Below, piece after piece: positions 8,704 to 19,862 of a stretch of 50,774 bases of DNA. Every line of letters begins with the position of its first letter. Position 1 is the first letter of the stretch. The DNA comes from Terasakiella pusilla DSM 6293 (GTDB lineage Bacteria; Pseudomonadota; Alphaproteobacteria; Rhodospirillales; Terasakiellaceae): positions 1 through 50,774 of the forward strand of contig NZ_JHYO01000028.1 of the NCBI RefSeq assembly GCF_000688235.1, in the 5' to 3' direction. The position numbers and the translations under genes were made by a program. The notes under the pieces are model-generated. The model was given only the letters and a program-made list of their open reading frames with translations, made no database searches and had not been told where the DNA came from.

Positions 8704-9399
8704 TCACGCGCTCGTTTCTTCCTGTTCCAGCCATTTTTCGACCAGAATTTCCGCAACCCGTGCCATAAAGGTGATCAGTTCGGTCCCTTGCTGGGGATGG
8801 AAGGTGTTGGCATCACGCGAGCCGAGGATCAACAGACCCGCAGGCATCGCTTCACTTGGATAGAGCCGCGCAATCGCAACGGACTGCACCAGATCACGCG
8901 CCGCCCCAAACAGGTCATCACCGGGGGCCACATCTGCGATCAGTTGCACGTCATCATCCCCCAAGCGTTTTTGAATTTCCCCACTCGGCAGTAAGACCGG
9001 CATCCCATCTGCGGAAATGTCGATGGCCTCCACCGCGCCTTCAAGGGCAACGCAGGCCATGTCGATATCCAGCAGGATCGGCACTTCATCCTGAATGATG
9101 CCGATAAATTCATCCAAAGTGCGCGCTTCCATCATCGCCAGCACCGCTTCGTGGGTGGCCAGTTGGACGGACATATTGGATCGGGAATTATCGACCAAGA
9201 CATCCTGCTTGGCACGCAGGCGCCTTAGGGCTTCATGCTGCAAATCCACAACATGATCCCCGCTATAGCGCTTGGGTAGTTCAAGCACTTCCAGCAAAGA
9301 CGGATGGTGCACAAAAAAATCTGGATTTTTTTGCAAGTAGGCCTTCACCGACTGAACATCCATATCCGGTGAAAATTTAATATCCGATTCTGAGGTCAT
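8704..9399 (-). CDS. DUF484 family protein
   Basis: 231 residues, cytosolic. The N-terminal segment has the family mark VKAYLQKNPDFFVHHPSLLEVLELP, then a coiled region (VDLQHEALRRLRAKQDVL) and a GAF-like domain ending LILGSRDANTFHPQQGTELITFMARVAEIL. Function is unknown; the link to xerC is conserved across proteobacteria. I chose ATG 9399 (reading MTSESDIKF) because the frame upstream is arginine-rich and unlike the family. It is the first gene of a two-gene unit with xerC. Confidence 0.9.
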   Translation of the reverse strand: MTSESDIKFSPDMDVQSVKAYLQKNPDFFVHHPSLLEVLELPKRYSGDHVVDLQHEALRRLRAKQDVLVDNSRSNMSVQLATHEAVLAMMEARTLDEFIGIIQDEVPILLDIDMACVALEGAVEAIDISADGMPVLLPSGEIQKRLGDDDVQLIADVAPGDDLFGAARDLVQSVAIARLYPSEAMPAGLLILGSRDANTFHPQQGTELITFMARVAEILVEKWLEQEETSA

Positions 9400-9448
9400 G
9401 CCTGAACCCTTTGTCTTTCGTCGTCGTCTTAATCGTAAGTGTAGCAGA

Positions 9449-10105
9449 TTACAGGATGCTTTGCCCGGTTTTCGCCCAATCGGCCTCAAACGCTGCCAAA
9501 CCCTTGTCTGTCAACGGATGATTAAACAGCTGCCACAGCGCCTTTGCCGGAACAGTTGCCACATCAGCACTCGCTTGCGCAGCCTGCACCACATGCAGCG
9601 GCCCACGGATGGACGCTGCCAGCACTTCGGTTTGCAGATCAGGGTAGTTGGCGTAAATCTCAACGATATCTTCAATCAAGCTCATGCCATCTTGGCCCAG
9701 ATCGTCCAGACGACCAATAAACGGGGACACAAACGCCGCACCCGCTTTTGCCGCCAACAACGCTTGAGCAGCCGAGAACACCAGCGTCACATTGACCTGA
9801 CAACCATCGTCCGCCAAATGCTTACAGGTTTTGATGCCGTCGCGGGTCATCGGCACTTTAATCGCCACGTTATCTGCGATTTTACGCAAGACCGCAGCTT
9901 CTTTCATCATGGTTTCAAAATCCGGCGCGGTGACTTCGGCACTGACCGGACCGTCCACGATTTTGCAAATCTCCGCGACCACTTCCAAGAAGGGACGACC
10001 GGACTTTGCGATCAGAGACGGGTTTGTTGTCACCCCATCCAGAAGGCCGACATCGGCAAGTTCTTTAATTTCTGTCACATCTGCAGTATCGACGAAAAAC
10101 TTCAT
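9449..10105 (-). CDS. tal: Transaldolase, small (FSA/TalC-type) subfamily
   Basis: 218 residues, the short single-domain TIM-barrel type. D6 (FVDTAD), N28 (TTNPSL) and Schiff-base lysine K83 (AIKVPMT) are in place. At the position where E. coli fructose-6-phosphate aldolase has Tyr (APYVNR) this protein has F129 (SPFIGRLDD), the residue typical of true transaldolases, so transaldolase in the non-oxidative pentose phosphate pathway is the better call. Single gene, same strand as and just upstream of the DUF484-xerC unit; divergent from priA. Confidence 0.9.
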   Translation of the reverse strand: MKFFVDTADVTEIKELADVGLLDGVTTNPSLIAKSGRPFLEVVAEICKIVDGPVSAEVTAPDFETMMKEAAVLRKIADNVAIKVPMTRDGIKTCKHLADDGCQVNVTLVFSAAQALLAAKAGAAFVSPFIGRLDDLGQDGMSLIEDIVEIYANYPDLQTEVLAASIRGPLHVVQAAQASADVATVPAKALWQLFNHPLTDKGLAAFEADWAKTGQSIL

Positions 10106-10316
10106 TTGAGTTCCCTTCCATTATCCTGTTTATACCTGTTTGCCGTTTTATCGCGCTTGGGTAAAGACTTTATGACAGAAAATCAAAAAAGGCCCTCTAA
10201 ATCTAAAAAATTCCCCTCTTTAACATTTGCGCGGTTCCGGTTATGACTTATTTATATATACGTCATTCTTCTCAAGACGAGGGGAAGAAATCAAACAGAA
10301 TTTATCGCAGGTTCCC

Positions 10317-12506
10317 TTGTCCCTTTTTGCCGATCAGGAAAAACGCATCAGCGTCCTTCTCCCCCTGCCGTTAAGCGGGGTGTATGACTATGCCTGCCCA
10401 CCGGGAATGGTGCTGAACGAAGGCGATTTCGTCAATGTTCCCCTTGGCCCGCGCGAACGGATCGGCGTTGTCTGGTCCCTGACGCCCGAAAATCCGGACC
10501 TGCCCTTTTCCAAACTCAAGCCCGTCCTTGAAAAACTGGATCAACCGCCCCTGCCTGAACCGTCACGCAAATTCGTTGACTGGGTTGCCAAATATACGCT
10601 GCAACCCCAAGGCCTGATCCTCAAGATGGTCATGAGTGTCCCCGGTGCCCTCAAGGACCCTGCCCCCAAAGTCGCCTATATAAAGAGTACGGCACCGAAT
10701 GATCTGAAAATGACCAAGGCCCGCCAACGTGTCCTTGAATTTATGGACGGCATGCCGCCGCTTGGGGCCACGGATATTGCGCGTGAAGCTGGCGTGGGAA
10801 CCTCCGTTGTCAAAGGCCTTGCTGAGGCACGCGCCCTTGAGGTCGTCCACGTCCATGACGCCAGCCCTTTTGCCGAGCCTGACTTCCAAAAATCCGGCTT
10901 CGCGCTCGCCGACCAACAACAAAACGCTGCCGATGATCTGGTTGAAAAAACCGAGAGCGCGTCCTTTAGCGTCACCCTGCTGGACGGCGTGCCGGGCTCT
11001 GGGAAAACCGAAGTCTATTTCGAAGCCATCGCCAAAGCGCTTTCGCTGAATAAACAAAGCCTTGTCCTGCTGCCGGAGATCGCCTTATCCTCCCAATGGC
11101 TGTCACGGTTTAAAAAGCGCTTTGGTGTGGAACCGGCCGTCTGGCATTCCGACATCGGGGCCGCCAAACGCAAACAGACCTGGCGCGCGATCATTCGCGG
11201 GCAAGTGAAAGTCGTGGTCGGGGCACGTTCCGCCCTGTTTCTACCCTACAAGGACTTGGGTCTGATTATTGTGGATGAGGAACATGACGCGTCTTTCAAG
11301 CAGGAAGAAGGCGTCATTTATAATGGACGTGACATGGCGGTCGTGCGCGGACAGATGGGCCATTGCCCCGTTGTGCTGGCGTCCGCCACCCCCTCTTTGG
11401 AAACCGCGATCAATAGTTGGGAAGGACGCTACGGCAATCTGCACATGCCGGCCCGTCACGCCAACGTCCCTCTCCCCATCGTGGAAACCATTGATTTGCG
11501 CCTTGATAAACCGGAACGCCAAAAATGGCTTTCCCCCGGCCTGGTCAATGCGATTAAAGAAACCGTGGCCCGCGGTGAACAGGTGATGCTGTACCTCAAC
11601 CGTCGGGGCTATGCGCCCTTGACCCTTTGTCGCTCCTGTGGGCACCGCCTGCAATGCCCCAACTGTACAAGCTGGCTGGTGGAACATCGTAAAAAAGGCA
11701 AACTGCAATGCCACCATTGCGGCTATTTCACCCGCCCCCTTAAGACCTGTCCGAACTGTGAGTCAGAAGACAGTTTTGCCGCCTGTGGCCCCGGCGTTGA
11801 ACGTCTGGCCGAAGAAGTCGCCCTGACTTTCCCCGAAATGCGCTATGTGGTCGCCGCCAGTGACACGGTCACCGGCCCCGCACAAGCCGCCGAAATGGTC
11901 AGGAAGATCGAAGATCATGAAGTGGATATCCTGATCGGCACCCAGATGGTTGCCAAGGGGTATCACTTCCCCATGCTGACGCTGGTCGGCGTGGTCGATG
12001 CCGACCTTGGCCTATCCGGAGGTGACTTGCGTGCCTCGGAGCGAACCTATCAGTTGCTCTATCAGGTGGCGGGCCGTGCAGGACGAGGCGATAAGCCCGG
12101 CACCGTGATGTTGCAGACCTTCATGCCGGACCATCCGGTGATGAAGGCGTTAAAATCAGGTCTACGCGATCGCTTCCTGCAAACCGAAGCCGAAGCGCGC
12201 AAAGGCGCAGGCATGCCACCTTTTGGGCGTTTGGCTGCCCTGATTGTGTCCGGTGAAGACGAAGTGCTGGTCGATGACGCCGCAAACGCCTTGGGGCGCA
12301 ATGCCCCCCACGGTAAGGGAATTCTGGCTTTAGGACCGGCCCCGGCACCGTTGTCCATGATCCGCGGACGCCATCGTCGTCGATTGCTGTTAAAAACCGA
12401 TAAAAAGATGCCCATACAGGCCATCGTCAAAGACTGGTTGGAACGAACAAATGTTGCGTCGAACGTGCGCGTTCAAGTGGATATCGACCCTTACAGCTTC
12501 CTTTAG
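10317..12506 (+). CDS. priA: Primosomal protein N' (replication restart helicase PriA)
   Basis: 3'-5' superfamily 2 helicase that reloads the replisome at stalled forks. The N-terminal DNA-binding domain begins RISVLLPLPLSGVYDYACP; Walker A is GVPGSGKTEVYFEA, the DExH box is VDEEHD, and the zinc-binding region has eight cysteines (CRSCG, CPNC, CHHC, CPNC). I place the start at TTG 10317, which gives 729 residues against 732 in E. coli. The frame is open back to TTG 10227, and a GAGGGGAAG site near 10280 has no good start close to it, so the start is uncertain. Followed by a hairpin at 12581. Confidence 0.95.
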   Translation: MSLFADQEKRISVLLPLPLSGVYDYACPPGMVLNEGDFVNVPLGPRERIGVVWSLTPENPDLPFSKLKPVLEKLDQPPLPEPSRKFVDWVAKYTLQPQGLILKMVMSVPGALKDPAPKVAYIKSTAPNDLKMTKARQRVLEFMDGMPPLGATDIAREAGVGTSVVKGLAEARALEVVHVHDASPFAEPDFQKSGFALADQQQNAADDLVEKTESASFSVTLLDGVPGSGKTEVYFEAIAKALSLNKQSLVLLPEIALSSQWLSRFKKRFGVEPAVWHSDIGAAKRKQTWRAIIRGQVKVVVGARSALFLPYKDLGLIIVDEEHDASFKQEEGVIYNGRDMAVVRGQMGHCPVVLASATPSLETAINSWEGRYGNLHMPARHANVPLPIVETIDLRLDKPERQKWLSPGLVNAIKETVARGEQVMLYLNRRGYAPLTLCRSCGHRLQCPNCTSWLVEHRKKGKLQCHHCGYFTRPLKTCPNCESEDSFAACGPGVERLAEEVALTFPEMRYVVAASDTVTGPAQAAEMVRKIEDHEVDILIGTQMVAKGYHFPMLTLVGVVDADLGLSGGDLRASERTYQLLYQVAGRAGRGDKPGTVMLQTFMPDHPVMKALKSGLRDRFLQTEAEARKGAGMPPFGRLAALIVSGEDEVLVDDAANALGRNAPHGKGILALGPAPAPLSMIRGRHRRRLLLKTDKKMPIQAIVKDWLERTNVASNVRVQVDIDPYSFL

Positions 12507-12580
12507 GGCAATACGGTAATTGAACACCGCGATTCGCGTACAACATTCCTTCGAAAAATTTACCCCGATTCTCTCGTAAA

Positions 12581-12605
12581 AAGAGGGCTTAGCCCCTTTG
12601 TTTTG
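12581..12605 (+). terminator. Probable terminator after priA
   Basis: An imperfect stem around GGGC-TTA-GCCC with a purine/pyrimidine extension, followed by TTTGTTTT. Modest stem strength. Confidence 0.5.
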
Positions 12606-12818
12606 GTATGACCACAGCCCTTAAACAGCCTTATTTTCCTATGGTTTCACTAGATTTGCGCAACTGCGACATGGTGGCTTGCATCAACGGGTCAGGCTAT
12701 GCTATGACAGCGCAACTCGTGAGCTTGCTGTTTTCGGCAATCAAATGAGTGAATTGTCGTTTGGGGACGTGCATCCGCATGTCCCTTCGGGTGGACCAGA
12801 TGTCGAGGGCTGTCCCAG
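12606..12818 (+). promoter_or_regulatory. Probable promoter and leader of the atp operon, with a hairpin at 12764-12785
   Basis: The space upstream of atpH should hold the operon promoter; I could not fix -35 and -10 boxes with confidence. A 9-bp hairpin (GGGACGTGC / GCATGTCCC, one G-T pair) ends 33 bases before the atpH start and would lie in the mRNA leader. No other gene is seen here. Confidence 0.4.
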
Positions 12819-13379
12819 GTGGCTTCTAAAGCACAAGGTGCAAGCGGACTTGCCGGTCGTTATGCGAACGCTATTTTCGAATTGGCGTTAGAAAACGATG
12901 CGGTTGATCAAGTGGCTCAGGATCTTTCTGACCTCAGTGTAATGCTGGGCGAAAGTCAAGATCTCTCCAAACTTGTTCGTAGTCCTGTGATCGCACGCGT
13001 AGAACAAGGCCGCGCCATGACTGCTGTTATGGACGCTGCAAAAATTTCAGATCTCACGAAACGCTTTATCTCAGTGGTGGCACAAAACCGCCGCCTCTTT
13101 GAACTGGAAGGCATGATCAATGCATTCCAAGCGCTTCTTGCCAAGCACAAAGGCGAAGTTTCCGCAGAGGTAACTTCGGCTAAAGCGCTGACGCAAAAGC
13201 AAGTTGATTCGTTGACCGCTTCTTTAAAAGAAGCAATTGGCAGTGATGTCGCTGTTGAACAGAAGGTGGACCCTGCAGTACTTGGCGGTTTAGTCGTCAA
13301 GGTTGGCTCACGCATGGTGGATAGTACCCTGCGGACCAAACTGCAACATCTTCAACTCGCCATGAAAGGGGTTGGGTGA
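12819..13379 (+). CDS. atpH: F1F0 ATP synthase subunit delta
   Basis: 186 residues. Peripheral stalk subunit that joins F1 to F0. The typical N-terminal block is [16 protein letters not shown], and the C-terminal strand region is [29 protein letters not shown]. Start is GTG with a GAGGG site upstream. First gene of atpHAGDC; its stop overlaps the atpA start by one base. Confidence 0.96.
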   Translation: MASKAQGASGLAGRYANAIFELALENDAVDQVAQDLSDLSVMLGESQDLSKLVRSPVIARVEQGRAMTAVMDAAKISDLTKRFISVVAQNRRLFELEGMINAFQALLAKHKGEVSAEVTSAKALTQKQVDSLTASLKEAIGSDVAVEQKVDPAVLGGLVVKVGSRMVDSTLRTKLQHLQLAMKGVG

Positions 13380-14911
13380 TGGAAATCCGCGCCGCGGAAA
13401 TTTCTGCGATCCTCAAAGATCAGATCGCTAATTTCGGGACTGAGGCTGATGTAGCCGAAGTCGGTCAAGTATTGTCTGTGGGTGATGGTATCGCTCGCGT
13501 ACATGGTTTGGATAACGTTCAAGCAGGGGAAATGGTTGAATTCCCTGGCGGCTTGAAAGGTATGGCACTGAACTTGGAAACCGACAACGTCGGTATCGTT
13601 ATTTTCGGTGACGACCGTCGCATCAAAGAAGGCGATACAGTCAAACGTACTGGCGCCATCGTAGAAGTGCCGGTTGGTAGAGGCCTGTTGGGTCGCGTTG
13701 TTGACGGTCTGGGTAACCCGATCGACGGCAAAGGCGCGCTGACAGACGTTACAAACCAGTTGATGGAAGTGAAAGCACCGGGCATCATCCCGCGTAAATC
13801 CGTTCACGAACCAGTACAAACTGGCTTGAAAGCTGTTGATAGCTTGATCCCGGTTGGTCGTGGCCAGCGTGAGTTGGTTATTGGTGACCGTCAAACAGGT
13901 AAAACGGCGATCCTTCTGGATACGATTTTGAACCAGAAAAACGTAAACGACAACGCCAAAGACGAAAGTGAAAAACTTTACTGCGTCTATGTTGCGGTTG
14001 GTCAGAAGCGTTCTACGGTTGCTCAGTTGGTTAAAGTTCTCGAAGAGAACAACGCTCTGGAATATTCCATCGTTGTTGCTGCGACAGCTTCTGAACCGGC
14101 TCCGATGCAGTTCCTTGCACCTTACTGTGGTGCGGCAATGGGTGAGTACTTCCGTGACAACGGCATGCACGCATTGATCTGTTATGATGACCTGTCCAAA
14201 CAGGCCGTTGCTTACCGTCAGATGTCTCTGCTTCTGCGTCGTCCACCAGGTCGTGAAGCATATCCTGGTGACGTTTTCTATCTGCACTCCCGTCTGCTGG
14301 AACGTGCGGCGAAAATGTCTGACGAGCGTGGCGCTGGTTCTTTGACAGCTTTGCCTGTTATTGAAACACAAGGCGGTGACGTTTCTGCGTTTATTCCGAC
14401 AAACGTGATCTCCATTACTGACGGTCAGATCTTCTTGGAAACTGAACTGTTCTACAAAGGTATCCGTCCTGCTGTAAACGTTGGTCTGTCTGTATCTCGT
14501 GTAGGTTCTGCCGCACAGATCAAAGCCATGAAACAGGTTGCGGGTTCCGTTAAGTTGGAACTGGCTCAGTATCGTGAAATGGCTGCCTTTGCTCAGTTCG
14601 CATCTGACCTTGATGCGTCTACGCAAAAGCTGTTGGCACGTGGTGAGCGTCTGACTGAGCTGCTGAAACAGCCTCAGTTCTCCCCGCTTCCGGTTGAAGA
14701 GCAAGTCGTTTCCATCTTCTCAGGTGTGAACGGTTATCTCGATGGCATCCCTGCTGGCGACGTAAACCGTTACGAAGCTTCCATGCTGAATGACATTCGC
14801 GCGAACGGTGCTGAAATTCTTTCCACAATCCGTGGCGAGAAGGCCCTCAGCGATGAGACCACCGAAAAACTGAAGAAGTACCTAGACGACTTCACCAAGT
14901 CTTTCGCTTAA
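13379..14911 (+). CDS. atpA: F1 ATP synthase subunit alpha
   Basis: 510 residues. Non-catalytic nucleotide-binding subunit of the F1 hexamer. P-loop [11 protein letters not shown] near residue 170; [19 protein letters not shown] and the regulatory arginine region [16 protein letters not shown] are present. ATG 13379 overlaps the atpH stop (TGATG) and has AAAGGGG upstream; the GTG one codon earlier is less likely. Codon use is shifted to GGT/CGT/GCT/GTT, the pattern of highly expressed genes. Confidence 0.98.
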   Translation: MEIRAAEISAILKDQIANFGTEADVAEVGQVLSVGDGIARVHGLDNVQAGEMVEFPGGLKGMALNLETDNVGIVIFGDDRRIKEGDTVKRTGAIVEVPVGRGLLGRVVDGLGNPIDGKGALTDVTNQLMEVKAPGIIPRKSVHEPVQTGLKAVDSLIPVGRGQRELVIGDRQTGKTAILLDTILNQKNVNDNAKDESEKLYCVYVAVGQKRSTVAQLVKVLEENNALEYSIVVAATASEPAPMQFLAPYCGAAMGEYFRDNGMHALICYDDLSKQAVAYRQMSLLLRRPPGREAYPGDVFYLHSRLLERAAKMSDERGAGSLTALPVIETQGGDVSAFIPTNVISITDGQIFLETELFYKGIRPAVNVGLSVSRVGSAAQIKAMKQVAGSVKLELAQYREMAAFAQFASDLDASTQKLLARGERLTELLKQPQFSPLPVEEQVVSIFSGVNGYLDGIPAGDVNRYEASMLNDIRANGAEILSTIRGEKALSDETTEKLKKYLDDFTKSFA

Positions 14912-14945
14912 TCGTTTTCATCGTTGAAGAAGAGGATATAGGCAT

Positions 14946-15842
14946 ATGCCCAACCTCAAGGACCTAAAAATCAGGATCGACAGTGTCAAATCGACACAGA
15001 AGATCACTTCGGCCATGAAAATGGTGGCGGCAGCGAAACTCCGTAAGGCACAACTGTCTGCGGAGTCCGCCCGCCCCTATGCGGAGCGCATGGAAACAAT
15101 GGTCGCGGCTTTGGCAAAAAGCTTCGATGGCGTTGACGGCGCACCGGAACTACTGGCTGGTAACGGCAAAGACGAAAAGCACCTTATCGTGCTGGTGTCT
15201 TCTGACCGTGGCTTGTGTGGTGGTTTCAACGCAAATATTGGTCGATTTGCCCGGAACAAAATTACCGAGCTGCGTGCAGCCGGTAAATCCGTAAAAGTCT
15301 TGTGTCTGGGGCGCAAAGGTCGTGATCAGGTTAGACGCGATTTCGGGGATGCTATCCTTGATACCGTAGAAGACCTGACCAAGAACGGTGCGCAGTACAA
15401 CGACGCAAACAACCTCGCCCTTCGCATCCGTACGATGTATGAAGAAGGTGAGTTTGACGTTTGTACGGTGATATACAACAAGTTTATATCCGCCATTACA
15501 CAGGAAGTAACGCCGCTTCAGGTTATTCCCTTTGCTGTTGCTCAAATCGAGGATACAGCCAAGGAAGCCCAGGATGATGAACTGAAAGCTTTGTACGAGT
15601 ACGAGCCTTCTGAAGAAGAAATCCTGGAAGACCTGTTACCGCGGAACCTTTCGGTACAGATCTTCCGTGCCATGTTGGAAAGCTTTGCTTCCGAACAGGG
15701 CGCTCGTATGGCAGCTATGGATAACGCGACACGTAACGCTGGCGACATGATTAACAATCTGACGCTGACTTACAACCGCGCCCGTCAGGCCGCTATTACA
15801 AATGAACTGATCGAAATCATTTCCGGCGCAGAAGCGCTGTAA
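14946..15842 (+). CDS. atpG: F1 ATP synthase subunit gamma
   Basis: 298 residues. Rotating central stalk subunit. The N-terminal helix is [20 protein letters not shown] with [12 protein letters not shown], the middle domain has [14 protein letters not shown], and the C-terminal helix is [35 protein letters not shown] precedes the ATG. Third gene in the F1 operon. Confidence 0.97.
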   Translation: MPNLKDLKIRIDSVKSTQKITSAMKMVAAAKLRKAQLSAESARPYAERMETMVAALAKSFDGVDGAPELLAGNGKDEKHLIVLVSSDRGLCGGFNANIGRFARNKITELRAAGKSVKVLCLGRKGRDQVRRDFGDAILDTVEDLTKNGAQYNDANNLALRIRTMYEEGEFDVCTVIYNKFISAITQEVTPLQVIPFAVAQIEDTAKEAQDDELKALYEYEPSEEEILEDLLPRNLSVQIFRAMLESFASEQGARMAAMDNATRNAGDMINNLTLTYNRARQAAITNELIEIISGAEAL

Positions 15843-15870
15843 CCGTTAGACGCAATTTATTGCGAAGTAG

Positions 15871-17307
<1,437 letters not shown>

Positions 17308-17340
17308 TTTGACAGTAACAACTAGCCAGGAGACAACACT

Positions 17341-17745
17341 ATGAGTGATACAGTTCTGTTCGAACTCGTTTCCCCGGCCAAGCTGCTTCTGTCAGAAGAA
17401 GTCGAAATGGTTGTGGTTCCGGGTGGCGAAGGTGACTTCGGTGTTCTGCCCGGACACACGCCGATGCTGACGACAGTACGTCCCGGCATTATCGACATCT
17501 ATGAGAACGACAAAGTTGTCAAAAGCATTTTTGTCGTCGGCGGTTTTGCTGAAGTTTCTGAAGAACGCTGTGCCGTTCTCGCTGAAGAAGCAATCGCGGT
17601 TGACGAACTCGACCGCGACAACGCCGAAGCCCGTTTGCAAAAAGCGACTGATGCGCTGAATGCTGCGGAAAGCGACGTTGCCAAACAAGCAGCCGAGCGT
17701 GAATTACGCGCTGCGGAAGCTATGGTTGCGGCTTGTGATGCTTAA
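17341..17745 (+). CDS. atpC: F1 ATP synthase subunit epsilon
   Basis: 134 residues. N-terminal beta-sandwich (VSPAKLLLSEEVEMVVVPGGEGDFGVLPGHTPML begins as in all epsilon subunits) and a C-terminal two-helix region rich in Ala and Glu. It regulates and couples rotation. AGGAG precedes ATG. Last gene of the operon, followed by a strong terminator. Confidence 0.96.
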   Translation: MSDTVLFELVSPAKLLLSEEVEMVVVPGGEGDFGVLPGHTPMLTTVRPGIIDIYENDKVVKSIFVVGGFAEVSEERCAVLAEEAIAVDELDRDNAEARLQKATDALNAAESDVAKQAAERELRAAEAMVAACDA

Positions 17746-17769
17746 GTAAGCGTCATAGAGACAAGATCG

Positions 17770-17804
17770 AAAAGGGCGTGTGGTTTTTTCCATGCGCCCT
17801 TTTT
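17770..17804 (+). terminator. Rho-independent terminator of the atp operon
   Basis: A stem of up to 14 bp (core AAAAGGGCG / CGCCCTTTT, extended by pairs including two G-T) around a T-rich loop, followed by a T-run. Confidence 0.9.
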
Positions 17805-17865
17805 CTTTGACACATCCCATGAACAGTCATAGCCTATCCCAATGCATTTTTTAAGGGAGGCTCTG

Positions 17866-18105
17866 ATGTCCAAGTCTATTGAATATAAAGATTTCGTCAG
17901 CTATCGCGCCAAGCTTCATCTTGCGCTTGATGATCTTAAAAAAGATAAGAAATCCGCCGCCAGCAACCGCCTGCGCGCTGTCAAAAAGCACCTTGATGAC
18001 CTAGAAAGCCTGCGCAACGACCTCAACTGCGAAAGCATCGGGCGGCTTAATCATTTACAAAAGATGACCCGTGAAGTAGACGGTATCCTCCATCCATCAA
18101 AATAA
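17866..18105 (+). CDS. Small conserved-looking hypothetical protein (79 aa)
   Basis: No family recognised. Charged, helical protein (MSKSIEYKDFVSYRAKLHL, then many Lys/Arg/Asp and Leu) with no membrane segment. ATG 17866 is preceded by an excellent GGGAGG site, better than the ATG eight codons earlier. First gene of a run with rlmJ, yjbR and a DUF6653 gene. Confidence 0.75.
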   Translation: MSKSIEYKDFVSYRAKLHLALDDLKKDKKSAASNRLRAVKKHLDDLESLRNDLNCESIGRLNHLQKMTREVDGILHPSK

Positions 18106-18116
18106 AGTTGACCCTT

Positions 18117-18896
18117 ATGCTAAGCTATCAACACGGATACCACGCCGGCAACTTCGCCGACGTTCATAAACACACGGCTCTTTGCTCTATTATTGATCAT
18201 TTCAAGGATCATAAAAAGGTCGTGACCTTTCTTGATAGCCATAGCGGACGTGCCCTCTACGACCTAAGTGACGAGCAAGCGCAAAAGACCGGCGAATGGA
18301 AAGACGGCATCGGTAAAATCCACAACCAAGCCGTCAAAAACGATTTACTGAAACGCTATCTCGCGACCCTTGAGGCCTTTCAGGAAAATCATACCCCCCA
18401 GACCTATCCCGGCTCCCCGGCTCTTGTAAAACAACTCATGCAGCCCAATCAGCGCGCAGTGTGTTTTGAACTTCACCCCGCAGAATTTGAGGTTCTTCAA
18501 AGCCACTTATCAGAAGATCAACGCTTCCGTCTGGTCAATAAAGATGCGCAGCAGTTCCTCATTGATTTCCTGCCCGCGCGTCAGTCGGACGGGGCGCTGC
18601 TGATTGATCCCTCCTATGAGATTAAAGACGACTATTCCACCATCGCCCGCCTGACCAACAACGTTCATAAACGTTGGAAAGCCGGTGTCATCATGGTCTG
18701 GTACCCGATGTTACCCGAAGGCCGTCACGAAACACTCAAGGCAGACCTCAAAGATGCCGTGTTCTACGAACTGATCGGGCCTGAGCGCGCGCGCGGTATG
18801 TACGGCACCGGCCTTGCCGTCCTCAACGCCCCGGACGGTTTCCATGAAAGCTTCACCGCAGCGACCGAAGAAATGAAGGAGCTTCTCTTTCCATGA
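18117..18896 (+). CDS. rlmJ: 23S rRNA (adenine(2030)-N6)-methyltransferase RlmJ
   Basis: 259 residues (E. coli 280). It methylates A2030 of 23S rRNA. N-terminal signature MLSYQHGYHAGNFADVHKH, the conserved D-S-H-S-G-R-ALYDL block and YPGSPAL are all present. The catalytic N6-adenine methylase motif reads DPSYE where DPPYE is usual. Start is ATG 18117; the TTG 9 bases upstream is less likely. The gene overlaps yjbR at ATGA. Confidence 0.95.
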   Translation: MLSYQHGYHAGNFADVHKHTALCSIIDHFKDHKKVVTFLDSHSGRALYDLSDEQAQKTGEWKDGIGKIHNQAVKNDLLKRYLATLEAFQENHTPQTYPGSPALVKQLMQPNQRAVCFELHPAEFEVLQSHLSEDQRFRLVNKDAQQFLIDFLPARQSDGALLIDPSYEIKDDYSTIARLTNNVHKRWKAGVIMVWYPMLPEGRHETLKADLKDAVFYELIGPERARGMYGTGLAVLNAPDGFHESFTAATEEMKELLFP

Positions 18897-19270
18897 CCCG
18901 TGATGAATTTGATGTATATTGCAGCCACTTAAAAGCCACCACCCACATTGTACAATGGGGAGATGCCAGCGTCTGGAAGGTGGGCGGCAAGGTCTTTGCT
19001 ATTGCGCCCGCCACCACCGCCGCCGCGGACAACGTTCAGGTCAGTTTTAAATGCAGTCCGTCCCTCTATGACATTTTGCAAGAACTTGACAGCTTTCACC
19101 CTGCCCCCTATCTGGCACGGGGAAACTGGATCCAGACCAAAGAACCGGACGCGATCAGTGATGAGGACTTAAAAGACTATATTCAACAATCCTACCAAAT
19201 CATCGTCGCAAAACTCACCAAAGCCCAACGCAAGGAGCTTGGTCTGGATAGCCTAAACGAGACGAAGTGA
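18893..19270 (+). CDS. MmcQ/YjbR family protein
   Basis: 125 residues. YjbR-like fold: the start TRDEFDVYCSHL, central VWKVGGKVFAI and late APYLARGNWIQ match the family, which is small, often annotated as DNA-binding, with no firm biochemical role. AAGGAG precedes the ATG, which overlaps the rlmJ stop, so the two are translationally coupled. Confidence 0.9.
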   Translation: MTRDEFDVYCSHLKATTHIVQWGDASVWKVGGKVFAIAPATTAAADNVQVSFKCSPSLYDILQELDSFHPAPYLARGNWIQTKEPDAISDEDLKDYIQQSYQIIVAKLTKAQRKELGLDSLNETK

Positions 19271-19271
19271 C

Positions 19272-19757
19272 ATGTATAAACTGTCAGAACAGCTGATGCA
19301 GATGAATGAGGGTGCCTGGAAACGCCATGCCAACCCCCTAAGCGTCTATACCCGCTACACAGCCCTGCCGTTTCTCGCGCTCTCTGTCTGGAGCCGCTAT
19401 TGGCTGGGATGGGATGCCCTTTATCCCCTGCTTGCCACTTTTTTGTGGATCTGGCTGAACCCACGCCTGTTCCCCGCCCCCAAATCACTTGATAGTTGGG
19501 CCTCGCGGGGGGTGATGGGCGAGCAACTGTTTCTCAACCGGGCTCAACTGGTTTTGCCTAAATCCCTTCTACAAGGCGTGCACAACTGGACGGCCCTGTC
19601 CGTCGTCGGCGTAATCGCCATGATGTATGGACTGTGGCAATTCAACCTGATCGTCACCCTCGCGGGCATGATCGTAGCCATGGTTGCCAAAACCATTTTC
19701 CTCGATCGTATGGTCAAACTCTATGATCATGTCAACGCGGCTACGACCAAAGAATAG
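19272..19757 (+). CDS. DUF6653-like integral membrane protein
   Basis: 161 residues with about four hydrophobic segments: around ALPFLALSVWSRYW, DALYPLLATFLWIWL, a central hydrophobic stretch ALSVVGVIAMMYGLW and IVTLAGMIVAMVA. The pattern W-x-R-H-A-N-P-x-S-V-Y-T-R and NPRLFPAP...SWASRGVMGE recalls the DUF6653 family; function unknown. It begins right after the yjbR stop (TGA-C-ATG). Confidence 0.75.
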   Translation: MYKLSEQLMQMNEGAWKRHANPLSVYTRYTALPFLALSVWSRYWLGWDALYPLLATFLWIWLNPRLFPAPKSLDSWASRGVMGEQLFLNRAQLVLPKSLLQGVHNWTALSVVGVIAMMYGLWQFNLIVTLAGMIVAMVAKTIFLDRMVKLYDHVNAATTKE

Positions 19758-19862
19758 TACTTAAGCCCCTACCCATCTGATCCAAAATGTCCGTCTCATA
19801 CGTAAGCACTATTGTAAATTAGTCATTCAGACTATAATGAAGTCCCTCTTTCCAATTAGGAC

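Noticed and set aside
10227-10316. N-terminal extension of PriA from TTG 10227
   Set aside because: Residues encoded here do not resemble PriA, and starting at 10317 gives the normal family length.
12507-12818. Non-coding RNA or small gene upstream of atpH
   Set aside because: A frame of 70 codons at 12679 overlaps atpH in another frame, has no ribosome site and no sensible composition; no conserved RNA fold recognised.
13352-14704. 450-codon open frame antisense to atpA
   Set aside because: Caused by the codon bias of atpA; rich in Asn, Arg, Thr and Phe like other antisense shadows in the operon.
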